Origin: Lacipirellula parvula
Lineage (GTDB): Bacteria; Planctomycetota; Planctomycetia; Pirellulales; Lacipirellulaceae
DNA length: 64,000 nt
Reading direction: 5' to 3'
Assembly (NCBI RefSeq): GCF_009177095.1
Contig: NZ_AP021861.1
Location: forward strand, 3,020,501 to 3,084,500
Below, piece after piece: positions 51,901 through 59,500 of this stretch. Each line of letters starts with the position of its first letter. The stretch's first letter is position 1. The translations under genes and the position numbers were made by a program. The notes under the pieces were generated by a model, which searched no databases, was not told the DNA's origin, and saw nothing but the letters and a program-made list of their open reading frames with translations.

Positions 51901-52502
51901 GTCAGGAAGGTCGCGGTGAGCGTGGCGCCGGCGGCGTTATAAATCGCGCCTCCCGAGTCGCCCGCATTGTTCGCCCGGAACGTGCAACTCGTGAGCGTCA
52001 GATTGCCGGCGTTGTAGACGCCGCCGCCGTTGACGTTCGCGTAGCAGCTTCGCATCGTGAAGCCGGTGATGCTCACATTGGCGCCGGCATCGATTGCCAG
52101 GCCTCGGGTAAACAGGTTGCCTTCGAGGGTGATCGGCCCCTGCAGCGCGAGGTTGCCGGTAAGCGTGGGCAACCCGCCGGCGATGCTGATCGTGGTGCCA
52201 GCAACGCCGGGGGCGAAACTAATCGAGTTGGCGCCCGAGGTGGCGTTCGCGGCGAGGATCGCCTCATGCAGCGAAATGCCGTCCGCGCCGGGGCTGGCGA
52301 TCAGCGCGGCAATCGACGAAGTATCGCCGTTGACGACGTTGTTCCCCACGCCGACGACGACCGCCGCCAGCACTCGCCGGTCTTCGAGCGTTTCCATTCG
52401 CAACGGCCGCGTCTCCGGCCGCACCGTGCGATTCCGCTTTGTGTTGCCTTGCCCCAGAAAAGAAACCGCCGAAAACCACTGGCCGCGGGAGCGACGACTC
52501 AT
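48990..52502 (-). CDS. Giant secreted parallel beta-helix protein with planctomycete LEDRRVLA motif and dockerin
   Basis: This 1,170-aa protein begins with the planctomycete surface-protein motif METLEDRRVLA (36-46). Two CSLREA-like openings (ISLHEAILAANAT near residue 75; TSLREAIGYASG near 565) each start a long run of beta-helix repeats of the type FxxNxAxxxGGAIYNAGxLTITSSTxxGN, typical of choice-of-anchor-Q proteins. Each run ends with a DQRGA-x(1-7)-R-x(6-9)-D-I/L-GAVEV phrase. A type I dockerin-like region follows at about 983-1045 (NYDGRVDGADFLAWQRQFG; NGSGSVDGADLNVWRGQFG) with Asp calcium loops. AAGGA precedes the ATG by 8 nt. Likely an adhesin or surface polymer-binding protein; no catalytic motif is seen. 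Confidence 0.93.
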   Translation of the reverse strand: MSRRSRGQWFSAVSFLGQGNTKRNRTVRPETRPLRMETLEDRRVLAAVVVGVGNNVVNGDTSSIAALIASPGADGISLHEAILAANATSGANSISFAPGVAGTTISIAGGLPTLTGNLALQGPITLEGNLFTRGLAIDAGANVSITGFTMRSCYANVNGGGVYNAGNLTLTSCTFRANNAGDSGGAIYNAAGATLTATFLTAQDNFAGMFGAGIFNAGTLNVSSSHRGYDPTFLYSTGPTANGFIANVSEGYGGAIFNAGSGNATFTDVSMLFNSASANGGGIFNEGVMTVNGIVGPTELPVAPGYNFPQKFAFDVLAYNNAMEGAGAYNTGTLTMIGCSIKNNSSLPPGVGGGVTNAGSLTLIDCTVTGSTPDSIVNYNVLSVVNSTFSANSGQAISNGGTATITSSTIAGNGIGINNGGTLALNNSVLASNSSGNIVGGGGLSGSNNFVSDGSGAGLTGTLTGDAMLGPLTIANGGATATMRPLVGSPLLNVGNNSLVPGGVTTDQRGAKRIKNGTVDIGAVEVGAETIEVTTVIDEDNGTISAAQGTGTSLREAIGYASGYLPIDGATITFAANVVGAIELGVKQLPDITGNLIIVGPGANALAIDGHNVGPTPNGYGGIVSIYSEMADGDYSGVAISGLTFRNGFAAESGGAIAGSRKLTLTSCNFVGNSAGYRGGAIVGGIGIMTLVDCLFLGNSTRTGTSYVEGGGAIEYGGVLNVTHSTFSGNTTGAYGGAIRSLGTATITDSSFTGNSAFGGGAIYNYKYGLENKPGWGVALIINSTLSGNSASYGGALASEFQAGWGVYSTATVVNSTVDGNLAAVRGGAIYNAGDLTITSSTLFGNSADAGAGGIDNGTPFNTGGTNGRGTVTLNNSIIDSAAGADVAIGADFIGAFAGSYNLISDGAGGLANTITGDALLGPLKNNGGLTRTRAPLAGSAAINGGNPASIPGAAGLPLVDQRGAGYARLLGSRIDLGAVEVASGDFNYDGRVDGADFLAWQRQFGSAAAPSGSGADGNGSGSVDGADLNVWRGQFGQPSGGSAVVAATPASVMQVTVAAPAPAAISGDERDQFEDGLAEEQPAAAVFAPLAGLATSSGVTRRDAAFAALTKQADAIEASAGFVNRRLRYEERGASDSPAELESCFAALDEEEAAGATVDEFAGAMVGAW

Positions 52503-52753
52503 TGATGCATTCCTTTGGGCTATTTCTCGATGGCCGATTGAGGCGAGAACAACTCGGCGGCCGCGATGAGCGGAGCACGGAACCTTGGATGGTAGTTCGA
52601 GGCTTCCGCAGACGGTATCGCCTGTTTAGGGTAGGATTCAGCGACCGCAAACAACTGATAGCGAAGGGTTTGCGGAAATAATCGTTTGTACGATGAAGCA
52701 TCCGTGCAAGGCGTTTTTGCAGCAGACGTTGCTTCCAACTAGCTCCGCCGAGA

Positions 52754-53557
52754 TTGAACGCCTTGCCGCAGCACGAACTCACCGCCGCCGACCACGACCG
52801 CGTCTACAAACTCTGGGATGAACTCGCTGCGTTTCCTTCCGCGGAGATCGATCGCGCTTGGCGTCACCTCGCCGAAACGATCGCCGGCTGGATCGGCGCC
52901 AACACCGGCTTCTGGGTCGGCACGGTCCGCTTGCTCGACGGCGCCGCTGCCGAGGAGGACCTACTCCACGGCTGGCGTGTGAAAGTCGTCACGTTCCTCC
53001 ACCCGCCCAGCGAGGAAGAAGTGCAGGCCGCCCAGCGGGCCGTCGCCACGCGGCCGCCTGATCTAGGCATGGCCACCGTCGCCGCCGTCCGCGGCAGCGG
53101 CCGCTTTCGCGTCCACCGCTTGCACGACGGCTTCGTCGATTTAGAGGCGTTCCGCGAGACCGACTACTTCAAGTCCCACTTCGTGGCCTTTGGCGTCGAC
53201 GACCAACTGTGGGTCGCCGCGCCAATCAGTCCGCAGACTGAAGCCTACTTCGTCTTCAATCGCTCCGGCCCGAGTCGCTTCACGGAAGCCGATGCAGCAC
53301 TAGCCGGCTTTGCACTCCGCGGCCTCAACTGGTTTCAGCGTCAACTCTTCTACAGCCACGGCCTGCTCGTCGCGCAAGATCCGCTCACCCCGACGCAGCG
53401 CGACGTGCTGCAACTGCTCCTCTCCGACAAAACGGAAAAAGAAATCGCCGCGGAAATGGGCCAGAGCTTCCACACGACGCACACCCACGTGAAAGACATC
53501 TTCCGCAAGTACAACGTGAAGAGCCGCGCCGGCCTGATGGCCGTGTGGTTGACGTAG
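52754..53557 (+). CDS. LuxR-type transcriptional regulator
   Basis: This 267-aa protein ends in a GerE/LuxR helix-turn-helix (about 205-265): LTPTQRDVLQLLLSDKTEKEIAAEMGQS (motif TEKEIAAEMGQSFHTTHTHV) and KDIFRKYNVKSRAGLMAVWL. The N-terminal 190 residues look GAF-like (WIGANTGFWVGTVRLLDG; FVAFGVDDQLWVAAPI; AYFVFNRSGPSRF) and likely sense a ligand. No ATG is available near the start, so translation probably uses TTG (52754 or 52763), which is uncertain. It is divergent from the beta-helix giant (252-bp gap), which may be a target; that is inference. Confidence 0.88.
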   Translation: MNALPQHELTAADHDRVYKLWDELAAFPSAEIDRAWRHLAETIAGWIGANTGFWVGTVRLLDGAAAEEDLLHGWRVKVVTFLHPPSEEEVQAAQRAVATRPPDLGMATVAAVRGSGRFRVHRLHDGFVDLEAFRETDYFKSHFVAFGVDDQLWVAAPISPQTEAYFVFNRSGPSRFTEADAALAGFALRGLNWFQRQLFYSHGLLVAQDPLTPTQRDVLQLLLSDKTEKEIAAEMGQSFHTTHTHVKDIFRKYNVKSRAGLMAVWLT

Positions 53558-53621
53558 CGTTGTCGCATTGGGCGCCATGCCGTCGCGCAGCATCGGCATG
53601 CTTACAGGTGGTGCACAAGAG

Positions 53622-53757
53622 GGTAGCCCCGGTAGCCGCTGAGGACGCTAACCCGGGCGACCCGATCAGCGCTCTAGTCCCGGGCTTCGCCCGGGGGCCG
53701 GCGACCATTCCAGTAGGCGCCCCGTATGATCCTACCTCCGGCTAGAGTCCGGGCGAA
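53622..53757. repeat. Cluster of REP-like units (J-like and G5)
   Basis: GGTAGCCCCGGTAGCC with its inverse ACCCGGGCGAC (53622-53661) is followed by a G-type arm CTAGTCCCGGGCTTCGCCCG (from 53674) whose loop is TTC, and a decayed right arm (GGCTAGAGTCCGGGC, to 53757). It fills the convergent gap between the LuxR gene and the M56 gene. Confidence 0.75.
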
Positions 53758-53781
53758 TAAATCGCGATGGAGCTTCCACGG

Positions 53782-56706
53782 CTACGGCTTGGGAAAGTTC
53801 ACGTGCTGCCCTGGCGACGGCCGCCGGATGATTTGCAACTGTTCGTTGTCGGCCGTCCACGGCTCCAATCGCAACTCGGTCGACTCGGCGAACTCCTTTT
53901 CCGTCACCATCGCAATGCCGTCTGGGTGGATCGCCACCAAGCAGAACGGCTCGACTTCTGGAGGTAGTGAAAATCGTCCTGATGTATCTGTTTTCGTGAC
54001 GCGATTCCCTTCGTGATACACCGCCTTACGGCCGTCAAGGTTCGTTCTTGTCGTGGAAAGATAGACGTCTGCCGCCGCGAGCGGCTCGCCCTTCAAGCCG
54101 AGCACCGTGCCGGAAAACGGTTCAGCTTTGTGAAGTTCAACGCCCCAAGCGATTTCGCCCTGATCGGGTTTGTACGGCCGGAAAGCTCGCGATTCCGCTG
54201 GCATGTATCCCTCGGCTTCGACGCGCAGCTGCCACGAGAATTCCTCTTGGTCGATGCTGGTTTCGAACCGCCCGCCCGCCATTTGCGTCGTCATGAAATT
54301 CGGCCACTCAGGCGCTCTGCCGTCGCCGTAGTCGATCCCTTTGAGCAATGTGAATTGACCGATCGGCTCTCTCGTCTCCGCATCGATCACGGCGCCCTTG
54401 ATCTTCAGCGGCGCTTTGAGCGTGACGATGGTCTCTTCGCTACCTGGTTTGAGAGCGAGGTTTTCGACGCTCATGTACCCTTCTTTGGAAAAGTCGTATT
54501 GAATATCGTCAGCTGGCGCATCTGTGATCTCGAAACGGCCGTCAGCATTCGACTTCATGCCCAACCCGAGTCGGTTTCGCTGCCCGCGCCACTGCCGCTC
54601 GATGACGCCCACCCCTTCCACCGGCTGACCCTGCGTGTCGACAATACGTCCGCGCAGCGTCTGCCCGCGCCGCAACGTAACGGGAGGAATGACGCCCCCT
54701 TTGTCGACGCCGATTAACTCGGGGGCGTACCCCGCGGCTTGCACGGCGACGTAAAGCGGGCTTTGGCCATGCAGCGCCAGTCGTTCGTTCGGCTTGAACT
54801 CAATTCCGACGATGCGGAACTCGCCGTTCTCGTCGGTGGTCGCACGCGGCGGCTCGTCGCTCCACCAGTAGTAACGCTCATCCACGTTAATGGACGCCCC
54901 GGCGATTGGCTTTCCAGTCTCATCAACCACTTGACCGCGTACGTCGTCCCCTCGCCGCATGGCGGTGACGGCCTTCTGGTCGAACAGCTTTTGAAACGAA
55001 GACGACGGATAGAGCGGGGTCGGAATGTAGCCGCGCCTCACATGGTCGCTCACGTAGTCGGGGTGGGTGAACCAGATTCGAACTTCATCCTGTTCGACCT
55101 CCGCCGGCATCTTGTCGATCTGCCAGCGTCCCTGCTCGTCGGTCGTCGTCTTCGCGTTGATGTTCGCGCGGATATGCGGCGCCTTGCCCTCGCCAGTCGC
55201 CCAGTAGTGAATTTCGACTGCCACGCCCGAGATCGGTTCGCCCGCTTCATTCTTCACAACTCCGCCGATGGGCGTGGCGCGCGTCAGCGGAACCGTGATC
55301 GCGGCGGGCAGCTTCGCCCAGGGCGCACCTTCCCAATAAACTCGCAGCGGGACGTAACTCTCCTTCGTCGGATAAACGCGAACTGCTGTGGGCGGTAGAT
55401 CGCTCAACTGCAGAACGGCTCTCCCGTTGGCGTCTGTCGCAAACTCCCTCACGTCTTGGAAGTCGATCCCTTCTCCCTGATTCTGCAATTCAAGGGTCAC
55501 TCCCGGCAGCGGCTGCTGCGTTTCGGCGTCGACGATCCGCACTTCTAGCTCTTGCCCTTTCTTCCAGCTGCCCTCGCCGGCTGCGACTGCCGCGGTCGCA
55601 TCTGCCGCTGCTTCCGTCGGGCTTTCGGCGCGACTTGTGACCACGAGCGCCGTCGGCAAGACAACGCACGCCGCCGCCAGCACTGCCCAGCGCGCCGCCC
55701 AGGACGCGCGGCGAGCGAAGCGCCGGTGCGGAGTCATCATCGCCGCGATCCGCTCCTCCACGGCCTCGACCTCTCCTGCCACGGCAAGCGCCGGCGCAGC
55801 CTGCCGGCCGTGCACCGCGTGGGCCATCATTTCGACGATCGCCTCGCAGTATTGCCGCGGACTGGCCAGCGAACTGCTCAGCACGATTTCGTCGCAGCAC
55901 TTTTCGCGCTCCTTGCGGATCTCGCGATTCGCCCGCCACACGAGCGGATGAAAAAAGAAGATCGCCTGCACGAACAGTTGAGCGTGATTCATCGCCGCAT
56001 CCCAACGGGCGACATGCGCCAACTCATGCATCAGCACCGTCCGGCGTTGCGGCGCATCGCCCAACTGCTGGAAGTCCGTCGGCAAGTAGATGCTGCCAGT
56101 CAGCCAACCCCACACAAATGGCTGCCCTGCGGCGGCGGACGTGAAGACTTCCGGCGGTGTTCGCATGCCGAGTGTTCGCGAGAGCTCCGCTACCAACTCC
56201 AGAGTCGCACCATCCGCCGCCGAGCGCGAGCATTTAAGTTCCTGGTGCGTCCGCCAGATGCGAGCGGCGACCAGCATGCCGAACGCTGCGCATCCCAGTA
56301 ACCACGCTGCTGCCAGCACAGCGCGAATTGGCAGGCCTCGCGTTGCATCGTGAGCCGGCCGCGCCTTGATTGCCACGCGCGTCATCGCATCGTCTTGAAT
56401 TTCCGTCGCCGCAGCCGCCGACTCGTCGGCTACACCTTGGGCTTGAGAGACGACCGTCGGCTCGATAGGAACATCAGCGAGCGGCGCCTCAGTGAGCGGC
56501 GTGCTCGGCAACAAAACGGGTAGCGACAAATTCACCATCGGCGGCGTGAGGCATTTCGCAAGCACCAGCAACCACAACAAATACCGCCAATGAGCGCTGG
56601 CGGAGCGGAGTATCCAGCTTGTGCCGGCCGCTAGCAGAAAAACGACGCACACCAGCAGGCTTTGCTGCACAATTGCATCAGCAAGCCGATTGAGAATGGC
56701 TACCAT
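53782..56706 (-). CDS. M56 (BlaR1-like) membrane metallopeptidase fused to carboxypeptidase-regulatory-like modules
   Basis: This 974-aa protein starts with a BlaR1/MecR1-type M56 domain: transmembrane segments at about 13-31, 40-60 and 129-150, the zinc motif HELAH (227-231) followed by EREKCCDE near 270, then a fourth membrane helix at about 350. The extracytoplasmic part is not a penicillin-binding sensor but a series of carboxypeptidase-regulatory Ig-like modules (IVDAETQQPLPGVTLEL; VVDETGKPIAGASINV; IVDTQGQPVEGVGVI; VLGLKGEPLAAADVYL). It lies 15 nt after the BlaI-like repressor gene, so the pair should work like BlaR1-BlaI, with an unknown signal. Confidence 0.92.
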   Translation of the reverse strand: MVAILNRLADAIVQQSLLVCVVFLLAAGTSWILRSASAHWRYLLWLLVLAKCLTPPMVNLSLPVLLPSTPLTEAPLADVPIEPTVVSQAQGVADESAAAATEIQDDAMTRVAIKARPAHDATRGLPIRAVLAAAWLLGCAAFGMLVAARIWRTHQELKCSRSAADGATLELVAELSRTLGMRTPPEVFTSAAAGQPFVWGWLTGSIYLPTDFQQLGDAPQRRTVLMHELAHVARWDAAMNHAQLFVQAIFFFHPLVWRANREIRKEREKCCDEIVLSSSLASPRQYCEAIVEMMAHAVHGRQAAPALAVAGEVEAVEERIAAMMTPHRRFARRASWAARWAVLAAACVVLPTALVVTSRAESPTEAAADATAAVAAGEGSWKKGQELEVRIVDAETQQPLPGVTLELQNQGEGIDFQDVREFATDANGRAVLQLSDLPPTAVRVYPTKESYVPLRVYWEGAPWAKLPAAITVPLTRATPIGGVVKNEAGEPISGVAVEIHYWATGEGKAPHIRANINAKTTTDEQGRWQIDKMPAEVEQDEVRIWFTHPDYVSDHVRRGYIPTPLYPSSSFQKLFDQKAVTAMRRGDDVRGQVVDETGKPIAGASINVDERYYWWSDEPPRATTDENGEFRIVGIEFKPNERLALHGQSPLYVAVQAAGYAPELIGVDKGGVIPPVTLRRGQTLRGRIVDTQGQPVEGVGVIERQWRGQRNRLGLGMKSNADGRFEITDAPADDIQYDFSKEGYMSVENLALKPGSEETIVTLKAPLKIKGAVIDAETREPIGQFTLLKGIDYGDGRAPEWPNFMTTQMAGGRFETSIDQEEFSWQLRVEAEGYMPAESRAFRPYKPDQGEIAWGVELHKAEPFSGTVLGLKGEPLAAADVYLSTTRTNLDGRKAVYHEGNRVTKTDTSGRFSLPPEVEPFCLVAIHPDGIAMVTEKEFAESTELRLEPWTADNEQLQIIRRPSPGQHVNFPKP

Positions 56707-56721
56707 CGCGTCTCCGTGCCG

Positions 56722-57090
56722 CTATTCGGCTTTGTCTTGAATGGATTTCTTTAGTCGTTTGACGTCTTCCGGATTTAGGTCGCTACTGTCGGCCAAGTGC
56801 AGCAACAACGGAACAGGGTCGCCGCCGAACAATCGCTCGACGAACTCAAGCACCGTCTGCTTAATCACCTTTTCGCGCTTCACCGCCGCGGTGAACACGT
56901 GCGCCTTCCCGCTCGCTTTGTGGCGCACATATCCCTTTCTCTCCAGCCGCCGCAGCAGCGTTTGCACGGTGGCGTAGGCGATGTCGCGGTCCTTTGGCAG
57001 CGCGTCGCAAATCTCTTGAACCGTCGCCGATTCAAGCTGCCAGACAAGTCGGACGATTTCCGTTTCCGCTGGACTGAGAGCCGGTAGCAT
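56722..57090 (-). CDS. BlaI/MecI/CopY family transcriptional repressor
   Basis: This 122-aa protein is a penicillinase-repressor type winged-helix regulator: LSPAETEIVRLVWQLESATV at the start, the recognition-helix region IAYATVQTLLRRLERKGYVRHKASGK, and a C-terminal dimerisation segment (VIKQTVLEFVERLFGG). I chose the ATG of MLPALSPAETE with GAGG 8 nt upstream; the longer frame is upstream non-coding sequence. The inverted repeats at 57111-57118 and 57135-57150 lie directly before it, as expected for autoregulation. Proteolysis by the neighbouring M56 protein would relieve repression. Confidence 0.95.
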   Translation of the reverse strand: MLPALSPAETEIVRLVWQLESATVQEICDALPKDRDIAYATVQTLLRRLERKGYVRHKASGKAHVFTAAVKREKVIKQTVLEFVERLFGGDPVPLLLHLADSSDLNPEDVKRLKKSIQDKAE

Positions 57091-57451
57091 AAGAGTCGCC
57101 TCGCAAGATGTTGTACAAACGTAAAAGAAGAATATCGTACAAGTGTACGAGGTGTCAACCTGAAGTTGGGAAATCCGGCCTGTTGCGGCCACTGCCGCGC
57201 CGATCGCGAACGTCAGGCGGCCGGCTCGCGAAGGCCTGCGCCTTGCCTGCACACCCTCGCATGTGAAAAATGCAGATGTGACCAACGCAATAACACATTC
57301 CTCGATTTGTCACAGTCATCTACGATAAAGCTTGGGATTACGACTTTTCTTCTTCTCTAGCGACATCGCTCCACGCCGCGTTTCATTCTTGTTCGGTTCG
57401 ATTCGCTCACACGAAACGGCGTGGTCTGCTAGCTAAGGGCGTGAGGTTGAT
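57091..57451. other. Divergent intergenic region with BlaI-type operators
   Basis: This 361-bp gap lies between the leftward blaI-like gene and the rightward DUF1559 gene. It holds the operator palindromes near the blaI start. The middle (57165-57450) contains no recognised element; a lower-GC stretch near 57265-57360 (AATAACACATTCCTCG; ACGACTTTTCTTCTTC) is the likely promoter region for the pilin gene, but no pair of boxes is defended. Confidence 0.6.
57111..57150. promoter_or_regulatory. Putative BlaI-type operator
   Basis: TCGTACA-AG-TGTACGA (57135-57150) is a perfect 7-2-7 palindrome, and TTGTACAA (57111-57118) is a second, smaller one 17 nt away. Both share the TACA/TGTA core of known BlaI/MecI/CopY operators. 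They lie 21-60 nt upstream of the repressor's ATG, where binding would block its promoter. Confidence 0.8.
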
Positions 57452-58483
57452 ATGTCATTGCGACAGCCGTTTCGCCGTACTCACGGCGGATTTACGTTGG
57501 TCGAATTGCTGGTAGTGATCGCCATCATCGGCGTCCTGGTGGCGCTATTGCTCCCGGCGGTGCAGGCCGCTCGGGAAGCGGCGCGTCGCAGTCAGTGCGC
57601 GAACAACCTGCGGCAGTTTTCGCTGGGATGCCTCACGCACGAAGGCGCCATGAAGCGGCTGCCGGCCGGGTTCACGACGACGCCTAACGCCGATGTGCAC
57701 CACACCTGGGCCGCCTATGTTTTGCCTTACCTTGAACAAGGGGCGCTGTTCAGCAACATCGATTTCAAAATCGCGTCGTGGGAGGCTTGGGCGAAGGTCG
57801 GCTACGGAGACACCCAATCGCCCGCCGTTCCCTGGCTGTGGACTCAACTCGATCTGCACCTCTGCCCGTCGGATCAGCAACGAAACATCCACACTGGCAC
57901 TCCGCGGGCCTTCGCTCACGGCAGCTATTTGGCCAATGTCGGTTGGGGCTCGCCTTGGAAGCAGGTCGATACGCAAGCGGAGTACGAGAAACGCCAAGCG
58001 CAGCTCGTCATCGACAACGCCGCCGACGCAGCCCAGAGCGGCGATCTCCGCGGACCCTTCGAGAAAGTTTTCACGACCGAGAACAAAGGCTTGCCGTTGA
58101 AGGCGATCACCGACGGCACGAGCAACACCGTGATGCTTGGCGAGGTTCGGCAGTACCCCGGCAACGACGGCCGCGGACTCATGTACCTCGGCAGCGGCCT
58201 CTACGATCATCGCTACCCGCCTAACACGGCGTCGCAAGATGAGATGGAATTCTGCAGCGAAAACGACAAGGCCGGAGCCGTCAATCCAAGCGCTCCCTGC
58301 AACAACGAGCGGGGAATTGTCTTTCCGCGTTACACGTCTCAAACCTCGCGCAGCCAGCACGCTGGCGGCGTGAATGTTTCGTTCTGCGACGGCCGCACGG
58401 TCTTCGTCAGCGACGCCGTCGATCTCGCCGTCTGGAAGCGCATCTCGACTCGCGCCGGCGGCGAAGTCGCGAGCGAACTCTAA
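57452..58483 (+). CDS. DUF1559 prepilin-like protein
   Basis: This 343-aa protein is a planctomycete prepilin paralogue. Its type III signal GGFTLVELLVVIAIIGVLVALLLP contains the Gly-Phe cleavage site and Glu5 (motif GFTLVELLVVIAIIGVL), followed by AAREAARRSQCANNLRQFSL, which is the DUF1559 hallmark. The C-terminus carries the H-x9-DG motif (HAGGVNVSFCDG). These proteins occur in many copies per planctomycete genome and are probably surface fibres or sorting scaffolds. GAGG lies 7 nt upstream of the ATG. It is followed after a repeat-filled gap by a lipoprotein gene, a common pairing. Confidence 0.97.
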   Translation: MSLRQPFRRTHGGFTLVELLVVIAIIGVLVALLLPAVQAAREAARRSQCANNLRQFSLGCLTHEGAMKRLPAGFTTTPNADVHHTWAAYVLPYLEQGALFSNIDFKIASWEAWAKVGYGDTQSPAVPWLWTQLDLHLCPSDQQRNIHTGTPRAFAHGSYLANVGWGSPWKQVDTQAEYEKRQAQLVIDNAADAAQSGDLRGPFEKVFTTENKGLPLKAITDGTSNTVMLGEVRQYPGNDGRGLMYLGSGLYDHRYPPNTASQDEMEFCSENDKAGAVNPSAPCNNERGIVFPRYTSQTSRSQHAGGVNVSFCDGRTVFVSDAVDLAVWKRISTRAGGEVASEL

Positions 58484-58510
58484 CCCCAGTTCACGCATCG
58501 CACGCCGCTC

Positions 58511-58640
58511 CTAGTCCCGGGCGAAGTAGATGAAACCATGAGGTCCCCTCCCCTTGAGGGGGAGGGTTAGGGAGGGGTGAAAGCATCGTGTACCAGCGGT
58601 CCACCCCCTCCCCAGCCCTCCCCTCAAGGGGGAGGGGGCC
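58511..58640. repeat. Truncated G arm (G6) and inverted pair H2
   Basis: CTAGTCCCGGGCGAAG (58511-58526) is a cut-down G-type arm without its second half. It abuts H2, whose left arm GGTCCCCTCCCCTTGAGGGG then GAGGGTTAGGGAGGGG (from 58542) is inverted to CCACCCCCTCCCCAGCCCTC and CCTCAAGGGGGAGGGGG (to 58638). H2 matches H1 in both arms. Insertion of H into G is one way to explain the truncation. Confidence 0.85.
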
Positions 58641-58724
58641 AGAGCTTTCAGATCGGCCAAGTCTGCAATTGAACAAGCTGCACAGCACTGGCTGAAAACG
58701 CGAAAACCACTAGGCATCATTCGC

Positions 58725-59180
58725 ATGATTCGCAACGCGCACAATCTCGCTCTTAACCTGTGCCTTGCGTCGACGCTCTGCACGCTACTCGCGCTGGCGG
58801 CAAGCACCGGCTGCAACTCCGCCAACTCCGGCCGCGCGTCGATTTCCGGCAAGGTCACCTTCGACGGCCAACCGCTCAAATCGGGCGAAATTGTCTTCGA
58901 ACCGCAGGGAACCGGCCGCCTCGGCATCGCCCAAATCGTCGACGGGGCCTACCAAATGCCCGCCCAGCAAGGCCCCACGCCCGGCAAGTACCTCGTCCGC
59001 ATCACCGCGAATCGCCCAACTGGCAAGGCGGTGCAACCCGCGGCCGACACCTCCGGCCGCTCCTCGGGCGTCTCGTACGAGCAATTCATCCCGGCGAAGT
59101 ACAACGAGAAATCGACGACGACCATCGAGATCGGCGTCGAGCCCGCTGCCGTTCACGACTTTGCCCTCACCGCCAGTTAG
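58725..59180 (+). CDS. Lipoprotein of the planctomycete DUF1559-associated type
   Basis: This 151-aa protein has a lipoprotein signal: hydrophobic LCLASTLCTLLALAAS then STGC with Cys30 as the likely lipidated residue. The mature part is a single carboxypeptidase-regulatory/transthyretin-like module: ISGKVTFDGQPLKSGEIVFEP, GAYQMPAQQGPTPGKYLVRITA and the ending FALTAS. Small lipoproteins of this kind regularly follow DUF1559 genes in planctomycetes, which suggests a joint surface role. No RBS is evident before the ATG. It is separated from the DUF1559 gene by repeats G6/H2. Confidence 0.88.
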   Translation: MIRNAHNLALNLCLASTLCTLLALAASTGCNSANSGRASISGKVTFDGQPLKSGEIVFEPQGTGRLGIAQIVDGAYQMPAQQGPTPGKYLVRITANRPTGKAVQPAADTSGRSSGVSYEQFIPAKYNEKSTTTIEIGVEPAAVHDFALTAS

Positions 59181-59500
59181 CGCGGAACTCGCTCAAGCTC
59201 AACGCGCGTCGAGCGACGTCGCTTCAAGCACTCCCTGGCGGCCGCTGCGCCAAATCATTTATTTGCTTTTCGAGTGCGACTCGGTTCTAATCCGCAACGA
59301 GTTCTGAGTCGGCCGCTTCGGGCGCGACTCAGTTGCGTTCGCTGTTTCTTGCACGTGACGCAACGCCCGCGCTAACCCTGCCGACTCTCCCGCCTTACGC
59401 AAGTAGGTCGCCTGTTTGCTGCGGCCTGCGCAACACGCCGCCCCGCAGAACGTGCTGACGAACGCCACTTCCTGCTGTCGAGTCATCGAAGGAGATAACG
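59181..59500. other. Intergenic region before the alcohol dehydrogenase gene
   Basis: No gene or clear repeat is seen in this 320-bp gap. A hairpin-like GAGTGCGACTC..GAGTCG... stretch (about 59274-59335) with CGACTC, GAGTC and CGACTCAG segments offers a possible terminator for the lipoprotein gene. The promoter of the dehydrogenase gene must lie here. Confidence 0.45.
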
